From assembly GCF_003814875.1 (NCBI RefSeq), contig NZ_RKQF01000001.1:9424001-9488000 (forward strand): 64,000 nt of DNA. Reading direction: 5' to 3'. Origin of the DNA: Streptomyces sp. Ag109_O5-1. Lineage in GTDB: Bacteria > Actinomycetota > Actinomycetes > Streptomycetales > Streptomycetaceae. The notes beneath the pieces were generated by a model. The model was given only the letters and a program-made list of their open reading frames with translations, was not told the origin of the DNA and did not search any database. The translations under genes were made by a program, and so were the position numbers. Positions 52,438-62,306 of the stretch are shown in pieces (positions within the stretch are counted from its first letter, which is position 1; every line of letters begins with the position of its first letter).

Positions 52438-55109
52438 TGGAGTCGGCCGAGATTCGCCGCCGCTGGCTGAGCTTCTACGAGGAGCGCGGTCACACCGTCG
52501 TCCCTTCGGCGTCGCTCATCGCGGACGACCCGACTCTGCTCCTCGTCCCGGCCGGCATGGTGCCCTTCAAGCCGTACTTCCTCGGTGAGGTCAAGCCGCC
52601 GTGGGCGCGCGCCACCAGCGTGCAGAAGTGTGTGCGCACCCCGGACATCGAAGAGGTCGGCAAGACCACCCGCCACGGCACCTTCTTCCAGATGTGCGGC
52701 AACTTCTCCTTCGGCGACTACTTCAAGGAAGGCGCCATCAAGTACGCCTGGGAGCTGCTCACCACGCCCCAGGACAAGGGTGGTTACGGCCTGGAGCCGG
52801 ACCGCCTGTGGATCACCGTCTACAAGGACGACGACGAGGCCGAGCGCATCTGGCACGACGTCATCGGTGTGCCGAAGGAGCGCATCCAGCGCCTCGGCAT
52901 GAAGGACAACTACTGGTCCATGGGCGTCCCCGGCCCCTGCGGCCCGTGTTCCGAGATCAACTACGACCGCGGCCCCGAGTTCGGCGTCGAGGGCGGCCCC
53001 GCCGTCAACGACGAGCGGTACGTGGAGATCTGGAACCTGGTCTTCATGCAGTACGAGCGTGGCGAGGGCATCGGCAAGGACAACTTCGAGATCCTCGGCG
53101 AACTGCCCAGCAAGAACATCGACACGGGCCTCGGCCTGGAGCGCCTCGCCATGATTCTGCAGGGCGTGCAGAACATGTACGAGATCGACACCTCGATGGC
53201 CGTCATCAAGAAGGCCACCGAGCTGACCGGTGTCCACTACGGCGAGGCCCACGCCTCGGACGTCTCGCTGCGGGTCGTCACCGACCACATGCGTACGTCG
53301 GTCATGCTCATCGGTGACGGCGTCACCCCCGGCAACGAGGGCCGCGGCTACGTCCTGCGCCGCATCATGCGCCGCGCCATCCGCAACATGCGCCTGCTCG
53401 GCGCCACCGGCCCGGTCGTCCTCGACCTGATCGACACCGTGATCCGGATGATGGGCCAGCAGTACCCGGAGCTGGTCACCGACCGCGAGCGCATCGAGAA
53501 GGTCGCCGTCGCCGAGGAGAACGCCTTCCTCAAGACGCTCAAGGCCGGCACCAACATCCTCGACACCGCCGTCACCGAGACCAAGGAGTCCGGCGGCAAG
53601 GTCCTCGCCGGCGACAAGGCGTTCCTGCTCCACGACACCTGGGGCTTCCCGATCGACCTCACCCTCGAAATGGCCGCCGAGCAGGGCCTCTCGGTGGACG
53701 AGGAGGGCTTCCGCCGCCTGATGAAGGAGCAGCGGGAGCGCGCCAAGGCCGATGCCCAGGCCAAGAAGACCGGGCACGCCGGCGCCGGCGCGTACCGCGA
53801 GATCGCCGACAAGACCGGCGAGACCGACTTCATCGGCTACTCGGACACCGAGGGCGAGACCACGATCGTCGGCATCCTCGTCGACGGCGTCTCCTCCCCG
53901 GCCGCCAGCGAGGGCGACGAGGTCGAGATCGTCCTCGACCGCACCCCGTTCTACGCCGAGGGCGGCGGCCAGATCGGCGACACCGGCCGGATCAAGGTCG
54001 ACACCGGTGCCGTCATCGAGATCCGCGACACCCAGAAGCCGGTCCCGGGCGTCTACGTCCACAAGGGCGTCGTCCAGGTCGGCGAGGTGACCGTCGGCGC
54101 CAAGGCCCACGCCTCGATCGACTCCCGTCGCCGGACCGCCATCGCCCGTGCCCACTCGGCCACCCACCTCACCCACCAGGCGCTGCGCGACGCCCTCGGC
54201 CCGACGGCCGCCCAGGCCGGTTCCGAGAACCAGCCCGGCCGCTTCCGTTTCGACTTCGGTTCCCCGTCCGCGGTTCCCACGGCCGTGATGACCGACGTCG
54301 AGCAGAAGATCAACGAGGTGCTCGCCCGCGACCTCGACGTGCGTGCCGACATCATGGGCATCGACGAGGCCAAGAAGCAGGGCGCCATCGCCGAGTTCGG
54401 CGAGAAGTACGGCGAGCGGGTCCGCGTGGTGACCATCGGCGACTTCTCCAAGGAGCTGTGCGGCGGCACCCACGTCCACAACACCTCCCAGCTGGGCCTG
54501 GTCAAGCTGCTCGGCGAATCGTCGATCGGCTCGGGTGTGCGCCGTATCGAGGCCCTCGTCGGTGTCGACGCCTACAACTTCCTCGCCCGTGAGCACACGG
54601 TCGTCGCCCAGCTCCAGGAGCTGATCAAGGGCCGTCCGGAGGAGCTCCCGGAGAAGGTCTCCGCGATGCTCGGCAAGCTGAAGGACGCCGAGAAGGAGAT
54701 CGAGAAGTTCCGCGCGGAGAAGGTGCTGCAGGCCGCCGGCGGTCTCGTCGAGTCCGCCAAGGACGTGCGCGGGATCGCCGTCGTCACCGGGCAGGTCCCG
54801 GACGGCACCACCCCGGACGACCTGCGCAAGCTGGTCCTCGACGTGCGTGGCCGCATCCAGGGCGGACGCGCCGCCGTGGTCGCCCTGTTCACGGTCAACA
54901 ACGGCAAGCCGCTCACGGTCATCGCCACCAACGACGCCGCCCGTGACCGCGGCCTCAAGGCCGGTGATCTGGTCCGCACCGCCGCCAAGACGCTCGGCGG
55001 CGGCGGTGGCGGCAAGCCGGACGTCGCCCAGGGCGGCGGCCAGAACCCGGCCGCGGTCGGGGAGGCCATCGACGCCGTCGAGCGCCTCGTCGACGAGACC
55101 GCCAAGTAA
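52437..55109 (+). CDS. alaS: alanyl-tRNA synthetase
   Basis: An 890-residue class II synthetase. The N-terminal catalytic domain has RRRWLSFYEERGHTVVPSAS and GTFFQMCGNFSFGDYFK. The editing domain has the zinc ligands HSATH near 573-577 and CGGTHVHNT near 675-683. The C-terminal oligomerisation/DHHA1 region ends with GGGGGKPDVAQGGG. The length is normal. It charges tRNA-Ala. Confidence 0.97.
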   Translation: MESAEIRRRWLSFYEERGHTVVPSASLIADDPTLLLVPAGMVPFKPYFLGEVKPPWARATSVQKCVRTPDIEEVGKTTRHGTFFQMCGNFSFGDYFKEGAIKYAWELLTTPQDKGGYGLEPDRLWITVYKDDDEAERIWHDVIGVPKERIQRLGMKDNYWSMGVPGPCGPCSEINYDRGPEFGVEGGPAVNDERYVEIWNLVFMQYERGEGIGKDNFEILGELPSKNIDTGLGLERLAMILQGVQNMYEIDTSMAVIKKATELTGVHYGEAHASDVSLRVVTDHMRTSVMLIGDGVTPGNEGRGYVLRRIMRRAIRNMRLLGATGPVVLDLIDTVIRMMGQQYPELVTDRERIEKVAVAEENAFLKTLKAGTNILDTAVTETKESGGKVLAGDKAFLLHDTWGFPIDLTLEMAAEQGLSVDEEGFRRLMKEQRERAKADAQAKKTGHAGAGAYREIADKTGETDFIGYSDTEGETTIVGILVDGVSSPAASEGDEVEIVLDRTPFYAEGGGQIGDTGRIKVDTGAVIEIRDTQKPVPGVYVHKGVVQVGEVTVGAKAHASIDSRRRTAIARAHSATHLTHQALRDALGPTAAQAGSENQPGRFRFDFGSPSAVPTAVMTDVEQKINEVLARDLDVRADIMGIDEAKKQGAIAEFGEKYGERVRVVTIGDFSKELCGGTHVHNTSQLGLVKLLGESSIGSGVRRIEALVGVDAYNFLAREHTVVAQLQELIKGRPEELPEKVSAMLGKLKDAEKEIEKFRAEKVLQAAGGLVESAKDVRGIAVVTGQVPDGTTPDDLRKLVLDVRGRIQGGRAAVVALFTVNNGKPLTVIATNDAARDRGLKAGDLVRTAAKTLGGGGGGKPDVAQGGGQNPAAVGEAIDAVERLVDETAK

Positions 55110-55123
55110 GGAAACGGTCGCAG

Positions 55124-55588
55124 ATGCGCAGAGGACGTCGACTCTCGATCGACGTCGGGGACGCCCGGATCGGGGTCGCCTCGTGCGACCCCGACGGGAT
55201 CCTCGCCACCCCGGTCGAGACCGTTCCCGGCCGGGACATCCCGGCGGCCCACCGCCGGCTGCGGCAGCTGGTCGAGGAGTACGAGCCGATCGAGGTCGTC
55301 GTCGGACTCCCGCGCTCCCTCAAGGGGGGCGAGGGTCCGGCCGCCGTCAAGGTCCGCGCCTTCGCCCAGGAGCTCGCCAAGGGCATCAAGCCGGTGCCGG
55401 TCCGGCTGGTCGACGAGCGGATGACGACGGTAACGGCGAGCCAGGGGCTGCGCGCTTCCGGAGTGAAGGCCAAGAAGGGCCGCTCGGTCATCGACCAGGC
55501 CGCGGCGGTCATCATCCTTCAGCAGGCACTGGAATCCGAACGGGTGTCAGGTAAACCACCCGGCGAGGGCGTCGAAGTAGTCATCTGA
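55124..55588 (+). CDS. ruvX: RuvX/YqgF family pre-16S rRNA nuclease
   Basis: A 154-residue RNase H-fold protein starting with LSIDVGDARIGVASCDPDG. The conserved VVGLPRSLKGGEG and LVDERMTTVTA motifs, and D in SVIDQAAAVIILQ, supply the acidic active-site residues. YqgF orthologues mature the 5' end of 16S rRNA. It lies 14 bases after alaS, as in many bacteria. Confidence 0.94.
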   Translation: MRRGRRLSIDVGDARIGVASCDPDGILATPVETVPGRDIPAAHRRLRQLVEEYEPIEVVVGLPRSLKGGEGPAAVKVRAFAQELAKGIKPVPVRLVDERMTTVTASQGLRASGVKAKKGRSVIDQAAAVIILQQALESERVSGKPPGEGVEVVI

Positions 55589-55710
55589 TCGCGATACGGT
55601 AACGTTCCGCGCGATGCGATGGTTTTCGAACAGCCACCGCACAGCAAGAGGCGGAACGGGAACCGGCCCACCAGCCGCGCACCGCACCACCTCGCGGCTC
55701 TAGGGGATCG

Positions 55711-57480
55711 ATGACTGAGTATGGCCGGGGCCCAGGCTCCGAACCGTGGCATCCGGAGGACCCGTTGTACGGGGACGGCGGATGGGGCGGACAGCAGACC
55801 CAGGAGGGTCAGCAGTCCCCCTACGGCGGCCAGCCACAGCACTACCCGCAGCAGTCGCAGCAGCAGCAGCAGCAGTACGGCGACTGGGGCCAGCACCCGC
55901 AGGGCGGGTACGACCAGCACCAGGGCCAGCAGCAGTACACGTACTACGACGAGCAGGGCCGACTCCAGTACGCCGACGGGCACGGTCAGCAGCAGTACGA
56001 CCAGCAGCAATACGACCAGCAACAGTACGACCAGCAGTACGTCGGGCACGCCCCGCAGCAGTACCACCAGGGCGTCTGGGACGCCAGCGGCTCCCACGGC
56101 CAGGTCCCCTACGCCGCGGACCCCGGAGATCCCTACGGCCAGCAGCCTGCGGCCTACGGCGGGGAACAGCCCGACTTCTACGGCACCGAGGACGCCTTCC
56201 CGCCGCCGGAGCCGCCCGGCCGCCGGCGCGATCCGGAGCCGGAGGCGCAGCCCGAACCGGCCGCCGAGGAGGAAGAGCAGCACCCCTTCTTCACGGGCGC
56301 GGACGACGACGAGGACGACACCGACGACGACCCGAAAGGGCGCCGCGGCGGCGACCGGGGCAAGGACGCCAAGGACGCCAAGGGCGGCAAGGGCACCAAG
56401 AAGCGCCGTACCGGCACCGCCTGCCTGGTGGTCTGCCTGGTCTTCGGCGGCGGCGCGGCCACGGTCGGCTATTTCGGCTGGCACTTCTTCAAAAATCGTT
56501 TCGGCGCTTCCCCGGACTACGCGGGCAGCGGCAACGGCGAGTCGACGAACGTCGAGATTCCCAAGGGCGCGGGCGGCTACGACATCGGCCGCATCCTGAA
56601 GGCGGCCGGCGTGGTCGCGAGCGTCGACGCGTTCGTCTCCGCACAGGCGGCGAATCCCGACGGCAAGGCGATCCAGGACGGCGTCTACACGCTGCAGAAG
56701 CACATGTCCGCGGCCAGCGCCGTGGAACTGATGCTCAGTCCGAAGAGTCACAACAACCTGGTCATCGCGGAGGGCCTGCGCAACTCCGCGATCTACGACA
56801 TGATCGACAAGCGTCTCGAAGTGGCGAAGGGGACCACCGCGAGCGTCGCGAAGCAGGACTACAAGGCCCTCGGGCTGCCCAAGTGGGCACTGAACCACGC
56901 CAATCTGAAGGACCCGCTGGAAGGATTCCTCTACCCCTCCAGCTACGCCGTGGCGAAGGGGCAGAAACCCAAGGCGGTCCTCACCGAGATGGTGGCCCGC
57001 GCCAACGAGACGTACCAGTCACTCGGCCTGGAGAAGAAGGCGACCAGCCTGGGACTCGACGGACCGTGGCAGCTGCTCACCGTGGCCAGCCTGGTACAGG
57101 CCGAGGGCACCAGCCACGACGACTTCCGCAAGATGGCCGAAGTGGTCTACAACCGCCTCAAGCCCGGAAACCCCGAGACCTACGGCGCGCTCGAATTCGA
57201 CTCCACGTACAACTACGTGAAGAACCAGAGCAAGATCGACCTGTCGATCGCCGAACTGCGGCACTACAACAACCCGTACAACACGTACTACGTCAAGGGA
57301 CTGCCGCCCGGGCCCATCGACAACCCCGGTGAAGAGGCGCTCAGGGGCGCACTCGACCCGACGGACGACGGCTGGTACTACTTCATTTCGACGGACGGCA
57401 AGACCAGCAAGTTCACGAAGACGCTCGCCGAGCACGAGAAACTCGTGAACGAGTGGAACGCCTCCAGGAAAAAGAGCTGA
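55711..57480 (+). CDS. mltG: endolytic transglycosylase MltG
   Basis: A 589-residue protein with an unusual cytoplasmic N-terminus (about 1-230) rich in Gln, Tyr and Gly, containing repeated QQYDQ units, and then an acidic and a basic stretch. One membrane segment lies at about 234-256. The extracellular YceG/MltG domain spans about 275-585, with the catalytic Glu in LVQAEG near 465 and DSTYNYV further on. MltG cleaves nascent glycan strands and limits their length. It precedes aroE, as in mycobacteria. Confidence 0.94.
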   Translation: MTEYGRGPGSEPWHPEDPLYGDGGWGGQQTQEGQQSPYGGQPQHYPQQSQQQQQQYGDWGQHPQGGYDQHQGQQQYTYYDEQGRLQYADGHGQQQYDQQQYDQQQYDQQYVGHAPQQYHQGVWDASGSHGQVPYAADPGDPYGQQPAAYGGEQPDFYGTEDAFPPPEPPGRRRDPEPEAQPEPAAEEEEQHPFFTGADDDEDDTDDDPKGRRGGDRGKDAKDAKGGKGTKKRRTGTACLVVCLVFGGGAATVGYFGWHFFKNRFGASPDYAGSGNGESTNVEIPKGAGGYDIGRILKAAGVVASVDAFVSAQAANPDGKAIQDGVYTLQKHMSAASAVELMLSPKSHNNLVIAEGLRNSAIYDMIDKRLEVAKGTTASVAKQDYKALGLPKWALNHANLKDPLEGFLYPSSYAVAKGQKPKAVLTEMVARANETYQSLGLEKKATSLGLDGPWQLLTVASLVQAEGTSHDDFRKMAEVVYNRLKPGNPETYGALEFDSTYNYVKNQSKIDLSIAELRHYNNPYNTYYVKGLPPGPIDNPGEEALRGALDPTDDGWYYFISTDGKTSKFTKTLAEHEKLVNEWNASRKKS

Positions 57481-57528
57481 CCGATATCGCGACGTTCACC
57501 GGAGTCGCGAGGCCCAAGGACAGATTCA

Positions 57529-58368
57529 ATGCCAACTCGGGCAACCGACGCCCGCCGGGCCGCCGTGCTCGGTAAGCCCATCGCCCACTCCCTCTCCCCG
57601 GTGCTGCACCGGGCCGCGTACGACAAACTCGGGCTCACCGACTGGTCGTACGAGCGCTTCGAGGTCGACGAGGACCAGCTGCCCGGCTTCATCGGGCAGC
57701 TGGGACCGGAGTGGGCGGGGCTGTCGCTGACCATGCCGCTGAAGCGGGCCGTCATCCCGCTGGTCGACGAGATCACCGAGACGGCCGCCTCCGTCGACGC
57801 GGTCAACACCGTCGTCTTCACGGAGGACGGACGTCGGCTCGGCGACAACACCGACATCCCCGGCATGATCGCCGCGCTCCGCGAGCACGGCATCGAGCAG
57901 GTCGACTCGGCCGCGATCCTCGGCGCCGGCGCCACCGCCTCCTCCGCACTGGCCGCACTCGCCCGGATCTGCACCGGCGAGGTCGTCGCCTACGTCCGCA
58001 GCGAGGCCCGCGCCGCCGAGATGCGGGAGTGGGGCGAGCGGCTCGACGTCGAGGTCCGCACCGCCGACTGGGCCGACGCGGAGCAGGCCCTGCGCGCCCC
58101 CCTGGTGATCGCCACGACCCCGGCCGGTACCACCGACGCCCTCGCCGGCGCCGTACCGGAGCGCCCCACCACCCTCTTCGACGTGCTCTACCACCCCTGG
58201 CCCACCGCCCTCGCCGCCCGCTGGTCCATGTTCGGCGGAGCCGTCGTCGGCGGCCTCGACCTGCTGGTCCACCAGGCCGTACTGCAGGTCGAACAGATGA
58301 CGGGCCACACCCCCGCACCACTGAACGCCATGCGCCGGGCCGGGGAGAAGGCGCTGGCCGAGCGCTGA
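57529..58368 (+). CDS. aroE: shikimate dehydrogenase
   Basis: A 279-residue NADP-dependent enzyme that reduces 3-dehydroshikimate. The substrate-binding segment AVLGKPIAHSLSPVLH is at the N-terminus, and GLSLTMPLKR contains the catalytic Lys. The Rossmann motif is ILGAGATASSALAAL. It lies 48 bases after mltG and about 180 bases before aroC, completing the shikimate cluster. Confidence 0.95.
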   Translation: MPTRATDARRAAVLGKPIAHSLSPVLHRAAYDKLGLTDWSYERFEVDEDQLPGFIGQLGPEWAGLSLTMPLKRAVIPLVDEITETAASVDAVNTVVFTEDGRRLGDNTDIPGMIAALREHGIEQVDSAAILGAGATASSALAALARICTGEVVAYVRSEARAAEMREWGERLDVEVRTADWADAEQALRAPLVIATTPAGTTDALAGAVPERPTTLFDVLYHPWPTALAARWSMFGGAVVGGLDLLVHQAVLQVEQMTGHTPAPLNAMRRAGEKALAER

Positions 58369-58547
58369 CCCGACCGCCGGTACCGGCCTGTTCGCGTCCG
58401 TCTGCTGGACCGGCGGCCGGGTCCGCCGCCCGGACGTGGGAGGATCGGGGGTGGCGGACCGGGGCCGCGCACCCGGTCGGGCCGTCGCCGTACGCGAGGA
58501 CACGCGTACGCAGGGCAGTACCAGGGCGCGAGCACTGAGGAGCATCG

Positions 58548-59732
58548 TTGAGCAGGCTGCGTTGGCTGACCGCGGGGGAGTCCCATGGTCCCGCACTTGT
58601 CGCGACGCTGGAGGGCCTTCCCGCCGGCGTGCCGATCACGACCGAGATGGTCGCGGACCATCTGGCGCGGCGGCGGCTCGGTTATGGCCGTGGTGCGCGG
58701 ATGAAGTTCGAGCGCGACGAGGTCACCTTCCTCGGTGGTGTCCGGCACGGTCTGACGCTGGGTTCCCCGGTGGCGATCATGGTGGGCAACAGTGAGTGGC
58801 CCAAGTGGGAGCAGGTGATGGCGGCCGATCCGGTCGACCCGGAGATCCTGGCCGGACTCGCGCGCAATGCTCCGCTGACCCGGCCGCGTCCCGGCCACGC
58901 CGACCTCGCCGGGATGCAGAAGTACGGTTTCGGCGAGGCCCGCCCGGTCCTGGAGCGTGCCTCTGCGCGTGAGACCGCGGCCCGTGTGGCGCTCGGCGCC
59001 GTCGCCCGCTCGTACCTGAAGGAGACGGCGGGCATCGAGATCGTCTCGCACGTCGTCGAGCTGTGCTCGGTGAAGGCCCCGCAGGGTGTGTACCCGACCC
59101 CGGCCGACGTGGAGAGGCTGGACGCGGACCCGCTGCGCTGTCTGGACGCGGATGCGTCGAAGGCGATGGTCGCGGAGGTCGACCAGGCCCACAAGGACGG
59201 CGACACCCTGGGCGGTGTGGTCGAGGTGCTGGCGTACGGCGTGCCGGTCGGTCTTGGCTCGCATGTGCACTGGGACCGCAAGCTGGACGCCCGTCTCGCC
59301 GGTGCCCTGATGGGCATCCAGGCGATCAAGGGCGTCGAGATCGGTGACGGCTTCGAACTGGCCCGGGTGCCCGGTTCCAAGGCCCATGACGAGATCGTCA
59401 ACACCGCCGAGGGCATCCGGCGGGTCTCCGGCCGTGCCGGCGGCACCGAGGGCGGTCTGTCCACCGGTGAGCTGCTGCGGGTGCGGGCCGCGATGAAGCC
59501 GATCGCGACCGTGCCGCGTGCCCTGCAGACCGTGGACGTGACCACCGGCGAGGCCACCCAGGCCCACCACCAGCGCTCGGACGTCTCCGCGGTGCCGGCC
59601 GCCGGCATCGTCGCCGAGGCGATGGTCGCGCTCGTCCTCGCGGACGCGGTCGCGGAGAAGTTCGGCGGCGACTCGGTCCCCGAGACCCGCCGCAACGTGC
59701 GGTCGTACCTCGAGAACCTGGCCATCCGATGA
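58548..59732 (+). CDS. aroC: chorismate synthase
   Basis: A 394-residue FMN-dependent enzyme. It begins LRWLTAGESHGPALVATLEGLP and has RPGHADLAGMQKYGF, ASARETAARVALGAVA and SGRAGGTEGGLSTG, the three family signatures. The start is a TTG at 58548 with GAGGAG five bases upstream, agreeing with the expected N-terminus. It overlaps aroK by four bases. Confidence 0.96.
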   Translation: MSRLRWLTAGESHGPALVATLEGLPAGVPITTEMVADHLARRRLGYGRGARMKFERDEVTFLGGVRHGLTLGSPVAIMVGNSEWPKWEQVMAADPVDPEILAGLARNAPLTRPRPGHADLAGMQKYGFGEARPVLERASARETAARVALGAVARSYLKETAGIEIVSHVVELCSVKAPQGVYPTPADVERLDADPLRCLDADASKAMVAEVDQAHKDGDTLGGVVEVLAYGVPVGLGSHVHWDRKLDARLAGALMGIQAIKGVEIGDGFELARVPGSKAHDEIVNTAEGIRRVSGRAGGTEGGLSTGELLRVRAAMKPIATVPRALQTVDVTTGEATQAHHQRSDVSAVPAAGIVAEAMVALVLADAVAEKFGGDSVPETRRNVRSYLENLAIR

Positions 59733-60247
59733 GCGCAGCCCCGGTGGTGGTGCTGGTCGGGCCGATGGGCGTGGGCAAGTCCACGGTCGGGCAGCTGCTG
59801 GCGGAGCGGCTCGGTGTCGGCTACCGGGACACCGACGAGGACATCGTGGCCGGCGAGGGCCGCACGATCGCGGACATCTTCGTGGAGGAGGGCGAGCCCG
59901 CCTTCCGTGCCATCGAGAAGCGTGCGGTGCACACGGCGCTGGCCGAGCACGGCGGCGTCCTGGCGCTCGGCGGCGGTGCGGTCCTCGACGCCGACACGCG
60001 CGTGCTGCTGGCCGGGCAGCGGGTGGTCTACCTGTCGATGGACGTCGAGGAGGCCGTCAGGCGCACCGGCCTGAACGCGGCCCGGCCGCTGCTCGCGCTG
60101 AACCCGCGCAAGCAGTGGCGGGAGCTGATGGAGGCGCGGCGGCATCTGTACGAGGAGGTCGCCACGGCGGTCGTGGCGACCGACGGCCGTACCCCCGAAG
60201 AGGTCACCCAAGCAGCCCTGGACGCACTGGAGTTGAAGGAAGCATGA
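59729..60247 (+). CDS. aroK: shikimate kinase
   Basis: A 172-residue P-loop kinase with Walker A GPMGVGKST near 10-18. It has DTDEDIVAGEG (shikimate-binding Asp), AFRAIEKRAV and LALGGGAVL (glycine-rich), and the lid Arg in NAARPLL. ATG overlaps the aroC stop, and the aroB start overlaps its own stop, so aroC-aroK-aroB are coupled. Confidence 0.96.
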   Translation: MSAAPVVVLVGPMGVGKSTVGQLLAERLGVGYRDTDEDIVAGEGRTIADIFVEEGEPAFRAIEKRAVHTALAEHGGVLALGGGAVLDADTRVLLAGQRVVYLSMDVEEAVRRTGLNAARPLLALNPRKQWRELMEARRHLYEEVATAVVATDGRTPEEVTQAALDALELKEA

Positions 60248-61335
60248 GCGAGGCAGTCACCCGGATCCAGGTCGGCGGCACAGCGGGCACCGAGCCGTAC
60301 GAGGTCCTGGTGGGCCGTCAACTCCTCGGCGAGCTGGGCGGATTGATCGGCGAGAAGGCCCAGCGGGTAGCCGTCATCCACCCCGAGGCGCTCGCCGAGA
60401 CCGGGGACGCGCTCCGCGCCGACCTGGCCGGGCAGGGCTACGAGGCCGTCGCCATCCAGGTGCCGAACGCCGAGGAGGCCAAGACCGCCGAGGTCGCCGC
60501 CTACTGCTGGAAGGCGCTCGGCCAGTCCGGCTTCACCCGAACCGACGTCGTCGTCGGCGTGGGCGGCGGCGCGACCACGGACCTGGCCGGTTTCGTGGCG
60601 GCGACCTGGCTGCGCGGCGTTCGCTGGATCGCCGTCCCCACGACCGTGCTGGCCATGGTCGACGCGGCGGTCGGCGGCAAGACGGGCATCAACACGGCCG
60701 AGGGCAAGAACCTCGTCGGCGCCTTCCACCCCCCGGCGGGCGTCCTCTGCGACCTCGCCGCCCTGGACTCCCTCCCGGTCAACGACTACGTCTCCGGGCT
60801 CGCCGAGATCATCAAGGCCGGCTTCATCGCCGACCCGGTGATCCTGGAGCTCATCGAGTCCGACCCCGAGGCCGCGCGCACCCCGGCGGGCCCGCACACG
60901 GCCGAGCTGATCGAGCGCTCCATCCGGGTCAAGGCCGAGGTCGTCTCCTCCGACCTCAAGGAATCGGGCCTGCGCGAGATCCTCAACTACGGCCACACGC
61001 TCGGCCACGCCATCGAGAAGAACGAGCGCTACAAGTGGCGGCACGGCGCCGCGGTCGCCGTCGGCATGCACTTCGCCGCCGAGCTGGGCCGCCTCGCGGG
61101 CCGTCTGGACGACGCGACGGCGGACCGCCACCGCACCGTCCTGGAGTCGGTCGGCCTTCCGCTGCACTACCGCTACGACCAGTGGCCCAAGCTGGTCGAG
61201 ACGATGAAGGTCGACAAGAAGTCCCGCGGCAACCTGCTGCGCTTCATCGTCCTGGACGGCCTCGGCAAGCCGACCGTCCTGGAAGGCCCGGACCCGGCCG
61301 TGCTGCTCGCCGCGTACGGCGAGGTCGGGCAGTAG
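60244..61335 (+). CDS. aroB: 3-dehydroquinate synthase
   Basis: A 363-residue NAD- and metal-dependent enzyme. VVGVGGGATTDLAGFVAATWLRG and PTTVLAMVDAAVGGKTGIN are the family signatures. The metal ligands are in AEIIKAGFI, LNYGHTLGHAIE and the following His. It catalyses the second step of the shikimate pathway. ATG overlap with aroK. Confidence 0.96.
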   Translation: MSEAVTRIQVGGTAGTEPYEVLVGRQLLGELGGLIGEKAQRVAVIHPEALAETGDALRADLAGQGYEAVAIQVPNAEEAKTAEVAAYCWKALGQSGFTRTDVVVGVGGGATTDLAGFVAATWLRGVRWIAVPTTVLAMVDAAVGGKTGINTAEGKNLVGAFHPPAGVLCDLAALDSLPVNDYVSGLAEIIKAGFIADPVILELIESDPEAARTPAGPHTAELIERSIRVKAEVVSSDLKESGLREILNYGHTLGHAIEKNERYKWRHGAAVAVGMHFAAELGRLAGRLDDATADRHRTVLESVGLPLHYRYDQWPKLVETMKVDKKSRGNLLRFIVLDGLGKPTVLEGPDPAVLLAAYGEVGQ

Positions 61336-61387
61336 AACCGCTGCTGTTCCACCCCGCCCGATCCGCCTCGCGGGACGGGCACTTCGG

Positions 61388-61428
61388 ACCGCCCCCGGCC
61401 GTTTCACCAAACGACGACCGGGGGCGGT
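61388..61428 (+). terminator. nested hairpin after aroB
   Basis: ACCGCCCCCGG (61388-61398) pairs exactly with CCGGGGGCGGT (61418-61428). Inside it CGTTT (61400-61404) pairs with AAACG (61409-61413). It lies 53 bases after aroB and 51 bases before the next start, so it probably ends the aro operon. Confidence 0.7.
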
Positions 61429-61478
61429 ACCGTTCGGTAACGAGCGCAGCCGCACATGACGAGACGGAGTGGCACCGG

Positions 61479-62306
61479 ATGCAGCACGCAGTGGGATCTC
61501 CGCTGCCGCCGCCCCATCAGCCGGGGCAGGGACCGGTCGGCTGGCAGCCGGCCGCACAGCACCCGGGAGCACCGCAAGGCCCCGCGCCCGTGCCGCCACC
61601 ACCGGCCGCGCCCCCGCAGCCGTCGGTTCCGCCGCTTCCCACGGTCCCACCGCCGCCCGACACCACCGGGCACGTCCCGCTGCCGCCGGGCGGCCCGGTC
61701 GGCATGCCCAGCGCACCCCCCGCCGCCACGACCGTGCCGGACCCGACGGCCACCACGCTGGCCGTTCTGCTGATCGGCCCGGCCGGTGCGGGCAAGACCA
61801 GCGTGGCCAAGTACTGGGCGGACCACCGCCGGGTCCCCACGGCCCACATCAGCCTCGACGACGTCCGCGAATGGGTCCGCTCCGGCTTCGCCGACCCCCA
61901 GTCCGGCTGGAACGACAACTCCGAGGCCCAGTACCGCCTGGCCCGCCGCACCTGCGGCTTCGCCGCGCGCAACTTCCTGGCCAACGGCATCTCCTGCATC
62001 CTCGACGACGCGGTCTTCCCGGACCGCCCGGTCGTCGGCCTCGGCGGCTGGAAGCGCCACGTAGGCCCCGGCCTCCTCCCGGTCGTCCTCCTCCCCGGCC
62101 TCGACATAGTCCTGGAACGCAACGCGGAACGCAGGGGCAACCGCCGCCTCACCGACGAGGAGGTGGCCCGCATCCACGGCCGCATGGCGGGCTGGTACGG
62201 CTCGGGCCTCCCGATCATCGACAACTCGCAGCTGGATGTACCGGGGACGGCCCGCGTCCTGGACGACGTCCTGGCAAGAGCAATAGCGAGCCCACCGAAC
62301 TGGTAG
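61479..62306 (+). CDS. P-loop kinase-like protein with proline-rich N-terminus
   Basis: A 275-residue protein. The first 90 residues are Pro/Gly/Gln-rich and disordered-looking. The rest is a P-loop NTPase with Walker A GPAGAGKT at 100-107, a SLDDVREWV segment and CILDDAVFPDRP, and VVLLPGLDIVLERNAERRGNR. The pattern resembles AAA_33/zeta-toxin-like small-molecule or RNA kinases. It is conserved in position after aroB in streptomycetes. The substrate is unknown and a toxin role is not supported. Confidence 0.8.
   Translation: MQHAVGSPLPPPHQPGQGPVGWQPAAQHPGAPQGPAPVPPPPAAPPQPSVPPLPTVPPPPDTTGHVPLPPGGPVGMPSAPPAATTVPDPTATTLAVLLIGPAGAGKTSVAKYWADHRRVPTAHISLDDVREWVRSGFADPQSGWNDNSEAQYRLARRTCGFAARNFLANGISCILDDAVFPDRPVVGLGGWKRHVGPGLLPVVLLPGLDIVLERNAERRGNRRLTDEEVARIHGRMAGWYGSGLPIIDNSQLDVPGTARVLDDVLARAIASPPNW

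Noticed and set aside
61479..62306. Zeta-type toxin of a toxin-antitoxin pair
   Set aside because: No small antitoxin gene is adjacent; the upstream gene is aroB with a terminator between, and the position is conserved in streptomycetes as I recall.
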